A stretch of DNA of 64,000 nt, taken from Novosphingobium sp. GTDB lineage: Bacteria > Pseudomonadota > Alphaproteobacteria > Sphingomonadales > Sphingomonadaceae. Below, piece after piece: positions 16,335 to 25,505 of this stretch. Position 1 is the stretch's first letter, and each line of letters opens with the position of its first letter. Below the pieces are notes generated by a model. It ran no database searches. It was not told where the DNA came from and saw nothing but the letters and a program-made list of their open reading frames with translations. The stretch spans positions 476,001 through 540,000 of the forward strand of contig JACKKX010000001.1 of the NCBI GenBank assembly GCA_024236215.1, read 5' to 3'. A program made the translations under genes and the position numbers.

Positions 16335-17433
16335 GGCCCGAGTTCCCCTGCCCAAACCCTGGATCGAAGCGATCCACGCCTATGTTCCCGGCAAGAGCGT
16401 CGGGGCGGATGGCAAGCCGCTAGTCAAGCTTTCGGCCAACGAGAACCCGTTGGGTTCCAGCCCCGCCGCGCTGGCCGCGCGCGCCGATGCCCAGGCCCCT
16501 TCGCGCTATCCCGATCCCGGCAGCAATGCCCTGCGCGCAGCGATCGGCGCGCTCGGCGGCATTTCTCCTGACCGGGTCGTGATGGGCACGGGCTCTGACG
16601 AGCTGCTCAACCTGATCGTCCAGGGCTATGCCGGGCCGGGCGACGAGGTGCTGTTTTCGCGCCACAGCTTTGCGGTTTACGAAATCGCCGCGCGGCGCTG
16701 CGGGGCTGAGCCGGTGATCGCCCCCGATGCCGATTATGGCTGCGATGTCGATGCCCTGCTCGCGCTGGTCAGCCCGCGCACCCGCGTGGTCTTCCTGGCC
16801 AATCCCAACAATCCCACCGGCAGCTATCTGCCGCGCGGCGAGGTGGCCCGGCTTCACGCCGCACTGCCCGCCGATGTGGTGCTGGTGATCGACCAGGCCT
16901 ATGCCGAATATGTTGCCCCCGAGGACGATGACCGCGCGCTCGAACTGGCCGCTGAGCATGCCAACGTGCTGGTGACGCGGACCTTTTCCAAAATCTATGG
17001 CCTTGCGGGAGAGCGGGTGGGCTGGGCCACCGGGGCGCCGGGGCTGATCGAGACGCTCAACCGCATCCGCGGGCCGTTCAACGTCACCAACACCGCCCAG
17101 GCCGCCGCATTGGCCGCGCTGGGCGATCAGGACTTCGTGGTCCGCTCGCGCGAGCACAACCGCGCGGTGCGCGCGCGGTTTGCAGCTTCTATCGAAGCAT
17201 TGGGCAACCACGGGCTGCGCCCTCTGCCAAGCGAGGCCAATTTCGTGCTGGTGCTGTTCGAGGGGCGGCTCAAGGCCGGCCAGGCCTATGAAGGCCTTGC
17301 CGAGGCCGGCTTTATCGTCCGCTGGATGCCGAACCACGGTCTGCCCGATGCGCTGCGCATCACCATCGGCACCGCCGAGGAAATGGACCGGGTCGCCGCA
17401 GTGCTGCGCGATCTGGCGGAGGCGGCGAAGTGA
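16333..17433 (+). CDS. hisC: Histidinol-phosphate aminotransferase, probably also aromatic aminotransferase
   Basis: A 366-residue class II PLP aminotransferase. It begins [17 protein letters not shown], typical of sphingomonad HisC, then [23 protein letters not shown], and the PLP-lysine motif [17 protein letters not shown]. HisC makes histidinol phosphate in histidine synthesis. It is followed by a prephenate/arogenate dehydrogenase with a 4-base overlap, the pairing described for Zymomonas (hisH-tyrC), where the aminotransferase works on both imidazole-acetol phosphate and aromatic substrates; dual use is likely here. Its ATG shares bases with the divergent metX start. Confidence 0.93.
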   Translation: MARVPLPKPWIEAIHAYVPGKSVGADGKPLVKLSANENPLGSSPAALAARADAQAPSRYPDPGSNALRAAIGALGGISPDRVVMGTGSDELLNLIVQGYAGPGDEVLFSRHSFAVYEIAARRCGAEPVIAPDADYGCDVDALLALVSPRTRVVFLANPNNPTGSYLPRGEVARLHAALPADVVLVIDQAYAEYVAPEDDDRALELAAEHANVLVTRTFSKIYGLAGERVGWATGAPGLIETLNRIRGPFNVTNTAQAAALAALGDQDFVVRSREHNRAVRARFAASIEALGNHGLRPLPSEANFVLVLFEGRLKAGQAYEGLAEAGFIVRWMPNHGLPDALRITIGTAEEMDRVAAVLRDLAEAAK

Positions 17434-18347
17434 GCTTTTCCCGCGTCGCGATCGTCGGGCTTGGCCTGCTGGGAGGATCGACCGGGCTGGCGGTGCGCGA
17501 GATGCTGCCCGGCATGGCCACCAGCGGCTGGGACGCCGATCCCGCCACCCGCCAGCGAGCCGCCGAGCGTGGTCTGGTCGAGCGGGTATGCGAAACCGCC
17601 GCCGAGGCGGTTGAGGGCGCCGATCTGGTGATCCTGTGCGTACCGGTGGGCGCGATGGGCGAGGCGGCCCGCGCGATCCTGCCGGGATTGGCCGAGGGCG
17701 TCACCGTCAGCGATGTCGGTTCATCCAAGCAGACCGTTGCCCGCGTGCTGGCCGAGGCTCTGCCCGGCATTGCCGTGATCCCAGCGCATCCGGTGGCGGG
17801 AACCGAACGCAGCGGCCCCGATGCGGGCTTTGCCAGCCTGTTTCGCAACCGCTGGTGCATCGTCACCCCGCCCGCCGATGCCGATCCCGTCCGGGTCGCG
17901 GCACTGTGCGCATTCTGGGAAGGGCTTGGAGCCAAGGTCGAGACGATGGACGCCGCGCACCACGATCTGGTGCTCGCGGTCACCAGCCATCTGCCACACC
18001 TGATCGCCTATACCATCGTCGGCACTGCCGACGATCTGGAAGGGGTAACCCAGAGCGAGGTGATCAAGTATTCGGCCGGCGGTTTTCGTGACTTCACCCG
18101 CATCGCCGCTTCCGACCCCACCATGTGGCGCGACGTGTTCCTTTCCAACAAGGATGCGGTGCTCGAAATGCTCCAGCGCTTCAGCGAGGATCTCACCGCG
18201 TTGCAACGCGCGATCCGCGTCGGCGATGGGCAGGCGCTGTTCGAGCAATTCACCCGCACCCGCGATATCCGCCGCTCGATCATCGAGGAAGGGCAGGACG
18301 ATGCGCGGCCCGATTTCGGGCGCAGCGATCATGGCGGGTCAGCTTAG
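17430..18347 (+). CDS. tyrC: Prephenate/arogenate (cyclohexadienyl) dehydrogenase
   Basis: A 305-residue NAD(P)-dependent dehydrogenase of tyrosine biosynthesis. The dinucleotide fold begins [15 protein letters not shown] (GxGxxG) and the family signatures [24 protein letters not shown] and [14 protein letters not shown] are all present. It starts with GTG 17430 overlapping hisC by 4 bases. No ACT domain or chorismate mutase is fused, so it is a simple monofunctional form. It converges on the NRAMP-like gene with a 9-base overlap. Confidence 0.92.
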   Translation: MSFSRVAIVGLGLLGGSTGLAVREMLPGMATSGWDADPATRQRAAERGLVERVCETAAEAVEGADLVILCVPVGAMGEAARAILPGLAEGVTVSDVGSSKQTVARVLAEALPGIAVIPAHPVAGTERSGPDAGFASLFRNRWCIVTPPADADPVRVAALCAFWEGLGAKVETMDAAHHDLVLAVTSHLPHLIAYTIVGTADDLEGVTQSEVIKYSAGGFRDFTRIAASDPTMWRDVFLSNKDAVLEMLQRFSEDLTALQRAIRVGDGQALFEQFTRTRDIRRSIIEEGQDDARPDFGRSDHGGSA

Positions 18348-19598
18348 CAGGAATACCCCTGCCACGATCCACATCACCGCGGTTGAGATCCAGCCGCCGA
18401 ATTCCAGCCAGCCGGAAACCGCCAGATTGCCCATGATCCGCCGGTTCTTTGCAATCAGCATGGTCACCACCATCAGCGGCGGGGCGAGCAGCCCATTGAC
18501 CACCGCCGCCCAGTAGAGCGCCCGCATCGGATCGATCCCGGTAAAGTTGAGCGCCACGCCCCCGGCGGTCGCAAAGGCAATCGCACCATAGAATGCCTTG
18601 GCCTCGCGCGGCTTGCGATCGAGGCCCTCGGTCCAGCCGAAGGTCTCGCTCACCGCATAGGCCGCGCTGCCCGCCAGGATCGGGACGGCGAGGAGGCCCG
18701 TGCCGATGATCCCCAGCGCGAACAGGGCAAAGGCAAAATCGCCCGCGATCGGGCGCAGCGCCTCGGCGGCCTGCGCAGCGCTGGCAATGTCGGTGATCCC
18801 GTGGGCGTTCAGCGTTGCCGCCGTGGCGACGATGATGAACAGCGCGGTGAGGTGCGAAAACCCCATCCCCACCAGGGTATCGGTGCGGATCCGCGCCAGC
18901 TCCGCTCTGGCGTGGCGGCGCGGGGTGACGTGGAGCGGCTTGGTGTGGCGGCGATGCTGTTCCTCCACCTCCTGCCCGGCCTGCCAGAAGAACAGGTAGG
19001 GGCTGATCGTGGTGCCGAAGATCGCCACCAGCGCCATCGCATTGTCGCGGTCAAAGGCAATGTGCGGCACCACAATGTCGAAAATTGCCGTGCGCCACGG
19101 CACGTCGGCCACGAACACCACGCCGACATAGGCAAACAGCGAAAGCGTGGTCCACTTGAGTATCCGCTCATACTGCGCGTAACTCAGCAGCACTTCCAGC
19201 GTCACGCTGAGCAGCGCGAACAGCGCGGTGTAAAGCAGCACCGGCCCCGGCACCACCAGCGCCAGCACCGCGCCCATCGCCCCCAGATCGGCCCCGAGAT
19301 TGATCACGTTGGCGATCAGCAGCATCACCACCACCACCCTCAGCAGCCACGGCGGATAGTTGCGCCGCAGGTTCTGCGCGATGCCGCGCCCGGTGGTCGC
19401 CCCGATCCGCGCGCAGATCGCCTGGATCGAGGCAAGCAGCGGAAAGCCGAAGAACATCGTCCAGGCCAGGCCATAGCCGAATTGCGCCCCGACCTGGCTG
19501 TAGGTGCCGATCCCCGAAGGATCGTCGTCGGCCGCCCCGGTGACCAGCCCCGGCCCCAGCACCTCAAGCGGCGAACGGCGTTCGGGGCTGTCGCTCAT
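18339..19598 (-). CDS. NRAMP-family divalent metal transporter with altered metal-site motifs
   Basis: A 419-residue inner-membrane protein with about 11 hydrophobic helices and the NRAMP fold. The canonical helix-1 motif D-P-G-N is D26-P-S-G here, and the canonical helix-6 metal-binding methionine (M-P-H) is missing: the segment reads ISPYLFFWQ around P200. Classical Mn/Fe NRAMPs keep that Met; related Mg-transporting or uncharacterised NRAMP groups lack it. I therefore call the fold confidently but not manganese as substrate. The gene is last in the leftward operon ftsE-ftsX-ydcF-plsC-nramp, overlapping plsC by 4 bases. Confidence 0.85.
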   Translation of the reverse strand: MSDSPERRSPLEVLGPGLVTGAADDDPSGIGTYSQVGAQFGYGLAWTMFFGFPLLASIQAICARIGATTGRGIAQNLRRNYPPWLLRVVVVMLLIANVINLGADLGAMGAVLALVVPGPVLLYTALFALLSVTLEVLLSYAQYERILKWTTLSLFAYVGVVFVADVPWRTAIFDIVVPHIAFDRDNAMALVAIFGTTISPYLFFWQAGQEVEEQHRRHTKPLHVTPRRHARAELARIRTDTLVGMGFSHLTALFIIVATAATLNAHGITDIASAAQAAEALRPIAGDFAFALFALGIIGTGLLAVPILAGSAAYAVSETFGWTEGLDRKPREAKAFYGAIAFATAGGVALNFTGIDPMRALYWAAVVNGLLAPPLMVVTMLIAKNRRIMGNLAVSGWLEFGGWISTAVMWIVAGVFLLS

Positions 19599-20290
19599 GG
19601 CTGGTTCAGGGCATTCATGGCCTGGCGTACGCGCTCTTCGGCCTGATCGCGCGGAAGCCCGGGCATGATCGGTTCGGAGAAGCGATAGACGATGGCCCCA
19701 GGGCGCTTGATCCAGCGATGGTAAAGCGGACCCGACGCCACCGCGACCGCCACCACTGGCATGTCGAGCAACTTGTAAAGCCCGGCAAAGCCCGATTTGA
19801 GTGCAGGCATCTGACCGTGGGGGACACGCGTACCTTCGGGAAAGATCGCCAGCGGCCGTCCCTCGGCGCTGCGCTCGCGCGCGGCCGCGATCATCTTGCG
19901 CAGCGCCTTGGCGCCCTGATCGCGTTCCACTTCAACCAGGCCATAACGCCGCGCGGCATAGCCCCAGAAGGGAATCCGCATCAGCTCGGCCTTCGCGAAC
20001 ACGGCTGGATAATCCAGCAATCGCGGCAGATCGATCGCCTCGAAGAAACTTTCGTGCTTCATCGCGATCAATACCGGCCCGTGGGGCATTTTGCCTTCCA
20101 CGCGAACCTCGATCCCCAGGATCGCTTCCGCGCAGAAACGGTGCCAGCGCGCCCAGCGATCGACCGCGCGGCGGAACATCGGGCGCGGTGCAACCGACAT
20201 CGCCGCGGCCAGCACCACCACCGGGATCGAGCCAAGATAGAAGCACAGGTAGAAGGCCAGGCTGCGCAAGAGGTTCGCGATGCCGGTCAC
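19595..20290 (-). CDS. plsC: 1-acyl-sn-glycerol-3-phosphate acyltransferase (PlsC family)
   Basis: A 231-residue membrane-associated enzyme that adds the second acyl chain to lysophosphatidic acid in phospholipid synthesis. One or two N-terminal hydrophobic helices (10-35) precede the catalytic motif KHESFFEAI. Here the HX4D box reads H79-x4-E84, the Glu variant seen in several alphaproteobacterial members. The second motif is IFPEGTRVP. Start ATG 20290, one base after the ydcF stop. It is part of the ftsEX operon. Confidence 0.9.
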   Translation of the reverse strand: MTGIANLLRSLAFYLCFYLGSIPVVVLAAAMSVAPRPMFRRAVDRWARWHRFCAEAILGIEVRVEGKMPHGPVLIAMKHESFFEAIDLPRLLDYPAVFAKAELMRIPFWGYAARRYGLVEVERDQGAKALRKMIAAARERSAEGRPLAIFPEGTRVPHGQMPALKSGFAGLYKLLDMPVVAVAVASGPLYHRWIKRPGAIVYRFSEPIMPGLPRDQAEERVRQAMNALNQP

Positions 20291-20291
20291 G

Positions 20292-20822
20292 TCATTCTCC
20301 CAGGGCGCCGGCCAAAGACCGAGCGATCAGCTTGTGATATTCCTTGAACATCACCTTGAGTGTCGGGTGGGTCGGCACCGCATCTTCGGTGATTGCCACG
20401 CCTGGCGGTGCGGTGCGGCGCAGCTCCATCGCCGCGCGTCGCATGTGCCAATCGCTTGTGACCAGGCGAACGGACTTGACCTCCTGGGCTTCTATCCAGC
20501 CCGCTGTCTCCTTGGCGTTGGAACGCGTGTCGACCGCTTCGAAACCCAGCGTGACGCAGCACGCCATCAGCGCCGAGCTGACCTTGTACTGCGCAGCGAA
20601 TTCGTGCGGCTTGACCTCGCGGCCGACACCCGAAACCAGCAGACGCTTGGCCCAGCCCTCGCGCAGGACCTTGATCCCGCGATCGACCCGTCCGGCACCT
20701 CCGGTCAACACCACCACCGCATCGGTCTGCTGCTCATGCGCGGGCTGGGGCAGATCGAAGGCGAACACCAGGAAGCCCCCCATCCAGGCCAGCAGCGCGA
20801 TCGAGATCAGGCGTCGCAGCAT
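20292..20822 (-). CDS. YdcF/SanA/ElyC-family (DUF218) protein
   Basis: A 176-residue protein with one N-terminal membrane helix and a DUF218 domain: DAVVVLTGGAGRVDRG, LLVSGVG, TRSNAKETAGW, RLVTSDWHMRRAAMELRR. ElyC and SanA members affect envelope integrity and peptidoglycan precursor use, but biochemical function of this one is not known. It lies between ftsX (2-base gap) and plsC (1-base gap), a context that fits envelope work. Confidence 0.85.
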   Translation of the reverse strand: MLRRLISIALLAWMGGFLVFAFDLPQPAHEQQTDAVVVLTGGAGRVDRGIKVLREGWAKRLLVSGVGREVKPHEFAAQYKVSSALMACCVTLGFEAVDTRSNAKETAGWIEAQEVKSVRLVTSDWHMRRAAMELRRTAPPGVAITEDAVPTHPTLKVMFKEYHKLIARSLAGALGE

Positions 20823-20824
20823 CG

Positions 20825-21760
20825 TCAGAGCATCCGCCCCAGGGTGCGGATCACCGTCAGCCGCGCGGTCAGCATTGCCAGCGCCACCCCGGCCAGCGGG
20901 ATCATGGCAAGCAGTAGCCAGTCGATCCAGCCGAGCGCCCCGGCATCGACCAGACCTGCGCCAAGCCCGGTGAAGCGCCGCCCCAAAAACAGCACCACCA
21001 CCAGCCCCAGCGCCAGCCCGACCGCCCCGCCACCGGAGGCGTCATAACCGATCGAACGCTGGAAAATCCGCGCGATCTGGGTATCGGTCCCGCCCAGCAA
21101 GTGGACGATCTCGATCGTGTCGCGATTGGCGCCGAGCGCGTTGCGGACCGCCAGCAGCACTGCTGACGACATTGCCAAAGCAAGCAGCGCAACCAGCGCC
21201 GCAGCCAGCCATTGCAGCGACTGGATCGCCGAGAACACCGGCTCAAGCCAGCTCGACTGGGCGTCGACCCGTGCCGCCGGTGCCACATCGCGCAGGATCC
21301 GCCGCAATCCGCCCAGGGTCTCGCCATCGACCCGGTCGCGCATCCGGGCATCGACCAGCGCGGGGATGGGAATACCGTCGTCCCCGCTGCCCGCTCCCGC
21401 GCCCAGCCAGGGTTCGACCAGCCGCTCGACCTCATCCTGCGAAACCACGTGCGCCTCGATCACCCCGGGTGTCCGCCGCAGGGTTTCCGCCGCTGCTACC
21501 GCCTGGCGATCGCGTTCGGCGGGATTGGCCTCGATCACCTGCACGGTCACGCCTCCGGCCAGTTCGTCCGAAGCGGCGCTGGCGGTGTTGGCAAGCGACA
21601 GCCCGGCCGCCGCCGCGATCACGGTCAGGGCAACCATGATCGCGATCACCCAGGGCATCGGCCCCGAGAGGCGCGCTTGCGGGACCAGCTCGGCATCGCC
21701 GCGCGAGGTCAGCCGGCGCCAGCGATCGGCCAGCGAAAGAGACTCGCCAAAGGCCATCAT
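20825..21760 (-). CDS. ftsX: Cell division protein FtsX
   Basis: A 311-residue ABC-transporter-like permease of the divisome. The N-terminal cytoplasmic tail is followed by a membrane helix (about 35-58), a periplasmic domain (60-180) and three helices near the C-terminus; EIVHLLGGTDTQIARIFQR is the coupling segment of FtsX. FtsEX activates peptidoglycan hydrolases at the septum. Start: ATG at 21760 or 21757, overlapping the ftsE stop by 4 bases. Confidence 0.9.
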   Translation of the reverse strand: MMAFGESLSLADRWRRLTSRGDAELVPQARLSGPMPWVIAIMVALTVIAAAAGLSLANTASAASDELAGGVTVQVIEANPAERDRQAVAAAETLRRTPGVIEAHVVSQDEVERLVEPWLGAGAGSGDDGIPIPALVDARMRDRVDGETLGGLRRILRDVAPAARVDAQSSWLEPVFSAIQSLQWLAAALVALLALAMSSAVLLAVRNALGANRDTIEIVHLLGGTDTQIARIFQRSIGYDASGGGAVGLALGLVVVLFLGRRFTGLGAGLVDAGALGWIDWLLLAMIPLAGVALAMLTARLTVIRTLGRML

Positions 21761-22488
21761 CCGCCTCGCATGAATGGACGGCGCGGCGGATAGCGCAGCG
21801 CTCCGGTGGGGTCGGAAAGGCGCCCCTTGTCGAGCCGCATGATGAGCGAATCCGGCACTTTCTTGAGCAAGTGGACATCGTGCGTGGCGACGACGACGGT
21901 GGTACCGAGGCGATTGAGCGCCTCGAACAGGCGCAGCAGCTTGATCGCCATGTCGGGATCGACGTTGCCGGTCGGCTCGTCGGCCACCAGCATTTCGGGG
22001 CGGGCTATCACCGCACGGGCAATCGCCACGCGCTGCTGCTCACCGCCCGAAAGCTGCGCCGGCTGGGCATGCATCCGCTCGGTCAGCCCGACCCATTCGA
22101 GCATGTCGGCCACCGGTTTGGCCAGATCGCGCTCGGCCGCCCCGGCGACGCGCAGCGGCAGCGCCACATTGTCGAAGGCCGAAAGATGCGGGACCAGCCG
22201 GAAATCCTGAAACACCACCCCCAGCCGCCTGCGCAGCAACGGCAAACGCGCGCGCGGCATGGTGATGACATCGCTGCCGAACATCCGGATCGCCCCGCGC
22301 GAAGGACGCTGGGCAAGGTAGAGCAGCTTGAGCAGCGAGGTTTTGCCAGCTCCGCTCGCCCCGGTCAGAAAGTAGAAACTGCCGGGATAGAGGGTAAAGG
22401 AAACGTCGCTCAGCACCTCGCGATCGGTGCCATAGCGCAGCCCCACGTTGTCGAACTGGACGATCTCCCCATCGTTGGCACTGGTCAT
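21757..22488 (-). CDS. ftsE: Cell division ATP-binding protein FtsE
   Basis: A 243-residue ABC ATPase. Walker A is GASGAGKTS (43-51), the signature is [14 protein letters not shown], Walker B is [12 protein letters not shown] and the switch histidine lies in VVVATHDV. It drives FtsX to control septal peptidoglycan hydrolases. It is first in an apparent five-gene leftward operon. The divergent zinc-ribbon gene starts 140 bases away, so promoters for both must lie at 22489-22628. Confidence 0.93.
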   Translation of the reverse strand: MTSANDGEIVQFDNVGLRYGTDREVLSDVSFTLYPGSFYFLTGASGAGKTSLLKLLYLAQRPSRGAIRMFGSDVITMPRARLPLLRRRLGVVFQDFRLVPHLSAFDNVALPLRVAGAAERDLAKPVADMLEWVGLTERMHAQPAQLSGGEQQRVAIARAVIARPEMLVADEPTGNVDPDMAIKLLRLFEALNRLGTTVVVATHDVHLLKKVPDSLIMRLDKGRLSDPTGALRYPPRRPFMRGG

Positions 22489-22628
22489 CGGATGAAGGCG
22501 GTCCAGTCGGGTGAAGCGGGCACGGCAGGGCTATAGCGGCCAAACCCGGTGGAAAAAAGGGCATAGCCGCACTGCTTTTCCCCCTGGGGCTTGCCGCGAT
22601 GCGCCGCAACATGTTTAACGCATCGGTC

Positions 22629-23504
22629 ATGATTATTGCCTGCCCCGCCTGTGCCACCCGTTATGTCGTGCCCGACAGCGCGATCGGGATCGAAGGGCGC
22701 ACGGTGCGCTGCGCCAAGTGCCGGCATTCGTGGTTTCAGGAAGGCCCGCAGATTGAGGTCCCCGCTCCGCCGCCAGCGCCTCCCCCGGCTCCGGCCCCCT
22801 CGCCCGCGCCGGATCCGGCTTCTCCGGAAACGACTGGTTGGGACGACGCTCCTGCCGCGTCGCAGGACACTGCGGAAGACCGCCCTCCTGCCGAGCCCTC
22901 TCCTCCCCCGGCTTGGGACGACAGCGGGGCCGAAGCGGATGAGGGTGCTCCTCCGCCGCCGCTCAGCTTCCGCGGTGAGGAAGACGCGCCTGCCGCTTCG
23001 GCACCGGCAGACTGGAGCGAAGAGGAGGATGAGGTCGGGTCGCGCTTCGCACACGAACCGATGTTCCGTCCGCGCCGCAATCCGGCCCGGATGTGGACCT
23101 TCGCCGCGCTGCTGTTTGCCGCGGTGGCACTGGGTGCGGTCGGGGCCACCGCCTGGTACGGTCTGCCTGATTGGGTGCCCTTTTCCCGCCCGCTGTTTGC
23201 CGAAGCCCAGCCCGGGCTGAAACTCGATTTTCCCGCCAAGCGTCAGGATCGGCGCGAGCAGAGCGATCACACCTGGTTCTTCAGCGCCAGCGGAACGGTC
23301 ACCAATATCTCGCAGGAACAACGCTCGGTCCCCGCGATCCTGATCGCCCTGCGCGATGCGCGCGGCCGGGTGGTGTTCACCGCCGAGGTGCGCAGCCCCA
23401 AGCGCGTGCTTGCGCCCGGCGAAAGCGTTGAAATCAACGAAGCGCTTTCGCCGGTCCCCAAATCGGGGGTCAGGGCGGAATTCGGCTGGAAAGCCGGGAG
23501 CTAA
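22629..23504 (+). CDS. Zinc-ribbon (MJ0042) / DUF3426 membrane protein
   Basis: A 291-residue protein. ATG 22629 starts directly at an MJ0042-type zinc ribbon: C5-x2-C8 and C28-x2-C31 (CPACATRY ... VRCAKCRHSW). Then comes a proline/alanine-rich acidic linker (about 38-140), one membrane helix (about 155-178) and a C-terminal beta-rich DUF3426 domain in which TVTNISQEQRSVPAI resembles the family core. Function is unknown; the conserved place opposite ftsE in sphingomonads suggests an envelope or division role. Confidence 0.85.
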   Translation: MIIACPACATRYVVPDSAIGIEGRTVRCAKCRHSWFQEGPQIEVPAPPPAPPPAPAPSPAPDPASPETTGWDDAPAASQDTAEDRPPAEPSPPPAWDDSGAEADEGAPPPPLSFRGEEDAPAASAPADWSEEEDEVGSRFAHEPMFRPRRNPARMWTFAALLFAAVALGAVGATAWYGLPDWVPFSRPLFAEAQPGLKLDFPAKRQDRREQSDHTWFFSASGTVTNISQEQRSVPAILIALRDARGRVVFTAEVRSPKRVLAPGESVEINEALSPVPKSGVRAEFGWKAGS

Positions 23505-23527
23505 AGCCGGGAGCTGGGACAGAGCTC

Positions 23528-23743
23528 CTAGTTGAACTCGATCAGCACCTGACCATCGCGCTGGGGACGCACCTGGCGCATGGTTGCGCCCTTTTCGGTA
23601 ACCGGGCTGGATGTCTCCGCGCGGACAATCTCGACCGTCGCGAGCGCCGTGGCATGCACGCCGCGTGGCTGCGGAGCCGTAGCCGAGGCTTGGGTCGCTT
23701 GCGGTGCGGCCGCGGCCAGGATCAAGGCAGCAAGGATCGCCAT
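23528..23743 (-). CDS. Small exported hypothetical protein
   Basis: A 71-residue protein with a hydrophobic N-terminus (MAILAALILAAAAP) that looks like a signal peptide, leaving about 50 mature residues ending DGQVLIEFN. No known motif. It is convergent with the zinc-ribbon gene. Coding bias and the signal peptide favour a real gene, but its small size leaves doubt. Confidence 0.5.
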   Translation of the reverse strand: MAILAALILAAAAPQATQASATAPQPRGVHATALATVEIVRAETSSPVTEKGATMRQVRPQRDGQVLIEFN

Positions 23744-23918
23744 GGGCCATGGTGAACGCGATCTTTACCTTTGCCGCAATCGCGCTTTCGCCGCCGTCCA
23801 CAACCGGGACAGGCGGGGCCGGACAGTCTAACCGCCCTTGGCGCTTGCAGCACCGCAACCCCTTTGCTAAGGGCGCGCTCCTACCCCCCCGGGGCGGCGC
23901 TGCCACCCCGTTGATTTA

Positions 23919-24005
23919 GCGGTCGTGGCGGAACTGGTAGACGCGCAACGTTGAGGTCGTTGTGGGCGAAAGCCCGTGGAAGTTCGAGTCTTCTCGACCG
24001 CACCA
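23919..24005 (+). tRNA. tRNA-Leu, anticodon GAG
   Basis: An 87-base class II tRNA. The acceptor stem is GCGGTCG / CGACCGC, the anticodon stem is CAACG / CGTTG around loop TTGAGGT (anticodon GAG, reading CUC/CUU), a long variable arm GGGCGAAAGCCC follows, the T-loop is TTCGAGT, and CCA is encoded. tRNA genes are common island integration sites; an IS3 element and an accessory locus follow immediately. Confidence 0.95.
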
Positions 24006-24166
24006 AACAGTTTTAAGTATTTCAAAAACAAGGACTTTTTGGATTGGCCCAGTGGCCAATTGGAGGGGAGCCCACTCCCTTGCGAACCTCTCGACGGTGG
24101 CCCCAAATTTGCCCGGAAGCACATTCGCACCCATCTTGATTCTCGAATGATCCGACCGTGTCATTG
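24006..24166. other. Non-coding gap between tRNA-Leu and the IS element
   Basis: Clearly richer in A and T than its surroundings at the tRNA side. It holds a short inverted repeat TTGGCC-CAGT-GGCCAA (24045-24060) but no convincing gene, integrase remnant or terminator. Possibly scar sequence from island insertion or IS activity. Confidence 0.4.
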
Positions 24167-24193
24167 TGAACCGCCCCGGGATTGCCGGAGGCC
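24167..24193. repeat. IS3 terminal inverted repeat, orfB side
   Basis: 27 bases, exact reverse complement of 25461-25487. Confidence 0.93.
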
Positions 24194-24205
24194 ATTCGGT
24201 TTAAA

Positions 24206-25111
24206 TTATGCGGCCATTAGGGTGTCGTCCAGCATGGCGTAATAGCGTTCCTCTGCTTCGGCCGGCGGGATATTGCCGATGGGCGCGAGCAATCGGCGGT
24301 TGTTGAACCAGTCGACCCATTCGAGAGTGGCGTATTCCACTGCTTCAAGTGATCGCCACGGCCCCCGCCGGTGGATGACCTCGGCCTTGTAAAGACCGTT
24401 GATCGTCTCGGCCAAGGCGTTGTCATAGCTGTCGCCGACACTGCCTACCGATGGCTCGATCCCGGCTTCGGCTAGGCGCTCGGTATACTTGATCGAGACA
24501 TACTGGCTGCCGCGGTCGCTGTGGTGGATCAGGCCGCCACGATGGACAGGTCGCCGATCATGGATCGCCTGCTCCAGGGCATCCAGCACGAAGCTGGCAT
24601 GCGCCGTCCTGCTCACCCGCCAGCCCACGATGTAGCGGGCGTAGACATCGATCACGAAGGCTACGTACACGAACCCTGCCCAGGTCGCGACGTAGGTGAA
24701 GTCCGACACCCACAGCATGTTCGGCGCCGGGGCATGGAACTGTCGGTTGACCTGATCGAGCGGACACGGTGCGGCCTTGTCGCTGATCGTCGTCTTCACC
24801 GGCTTGCCCCGGATCACGCCCTGCAAGCCCAAATCGCGCATCAGCCGTTCCACCGTGCATCGGGCAATATCGAAGCCCTCGCGCTGCATCTGCCGCCACA
24901 CTTTGCGTACGCCGTAGACCTTGAAGTTGGCATCGAACACACGCCGAACCTCAGGCTTCATGGCCTCGTCACGTTGGGCGCGTGGGGAAAGCCGCGAGGG
25001 ATCGCGACGCTGTGCTACACGCTCATGGTAGGTGGATGGGGCGATCGGCAGAACCCGGCAGATCGGCTCGACCCCATACTCATCCCGATGCTCATCAATG
25101 AAGCTGGTCAT
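24206..25111 (-). CDS. IS3-family transposase OrfB (DDE integrase core)
   Basis: 301 residues from ATG 25111, which overlaps the orfA stop in an ATGA. It has an N-terminal HTH_21-like region ([14 protein letters not shown]) and an rve integrase core with D in WVSDFTYV, D in HHSDRGSQY and E in [11 protein letters not shown], giving a complete DDE triad; it ends [18 protein letters not shown]. In IS3 elements the active enzyme is usually an OrfAB fusion made by -1 frameshifting; no obvious A-rich slippery heptamer was seen, so coupling through ATGA is an alternative. Confidence 0.93.
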   Translation of the reverse strand: MTSFIDEHRDEYGVEPICRVLPIAPSTYHERVAQRRDPSRLSPRAQRDEAMKPEVRRVFDANFKVYGVRKVWRQMQREGFDIARCTVERLMRDLGLQGVIRGKPVKTTISDKAAPCPLDQVNRQFHAPAPNMLWVSDFTYVATWAGFVYVAFVIDVYARYIVGWRVSRTAHASFVLDALEQAIHDRRPVHRGGLIHHSDRGSQYVSIKYTERLAEAGIEPSVGSVGDSYDNALAETINGLYKAEVIHRRGPWRSLEAVEYATLEWVDWFNNRRLLAPIGNIPPAEAEERYYAMLDDTLMAA

Positions 25112-25434
25112 CGCTTGAACGGGCGGTCGAGCTCCGCCTGGGCAAAATATGCGGACGCCTTGCGCAGGATCTCGTTGGCCTGCCGCAGCTCGCGGTTCTC
25201 GCGTTCCAGCGCCTTGAGCCGGTCTGCCAACTCGGTGGGAACGCCGGCACGCTTGCCGCTGTTCACCTCGGCCTTCTTCACCCACTCCAGCAGCGTATGA
25301 CCCGAGCAGCCAATCATGGTCGCAATCGAAGTGATCGCTGCCCACCGGGATGGATGCTCGCTCTCGTGATCCAGCACCATGCGGACTGCCCGCTCACGAA
25401 CCTCAGGCGCAAACTTGTTCGTCGTCTTGCTCAT
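25108..25434 (-). CDS. IS3-family transposase OrfA (HTH protein)
   Basis: 108 residues. An N-terminal helix-turn-helix ([16 protein letters not shown] ... [20 protein letters not shown]) binds the IS ends, and a C-terminal leucine-zipper-like helix ([21 protein letters not shown]) provides dimerisation. ATG at 25434. It ends overlapping orfB. Confidence 0.92.
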   Translation of the reverse strand: MSKTTNKFAPEVRERAVRMVLDHESEHPSRWAAITSIATMIGCSGHTLLEWVKKAEVNSGKRAGVPTELADRLKALERENRELRQANEILRKASAYFAQAELDRPFKR

Positions 25435-25460
25435 CGTAGACCCTTCCTCTCAGGAGTTAG

Positions 25461-25487
25461 GGCCTCCGGCAATCCCGGGGCGGTTCA
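25461..25487. repeat. IS3 terminal inverted repeat, orfA side
   Basis: 27 bases, exact reverse complement of 24167-24193; lies upstream of orfA and probably contributes its promoter region. Confidence 0.93.
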
Positions 25488-25505
25488 GTCCTAGCTCGGC
25501 AGCAA

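Larger units (their letters stand above)
24167..25487 (-). mobile_element. Complete IS3-family insertion sequence (1321 bp)
   Basis: Bounded by perfect 27-bp inverted repeats starting TGAACCGCCCCGGGATTG at 24167-24193 and 25461-25487. Inside are orfA and orfB on the minus strand in the IS3-family arrangement with intact DDE transposase, so the element may still be active. The three bases outside each end differ (TTG left, GTC right), so no target-site duplication is visible; this suggests a rearrangement or IS-driven deletion after insertion. Confidence 0.93.

Noticed and set aside
16329-16400. SAM riboswitch before metX
   Set aside because: metX has no free leader because its start overlaps hisC, and no SAM-II-like pseudoknot pattern was recognised in the antisense hisC sequence.
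23919-24166. Phage-type attachment site or integrase remnant at tRNA-Leu
   Set aside because: No integrase gene is present and I could not identify a repeat of the tRNA 3' end elsewhere by eye; a search for an 18-base match to 23988-24005 would decide.
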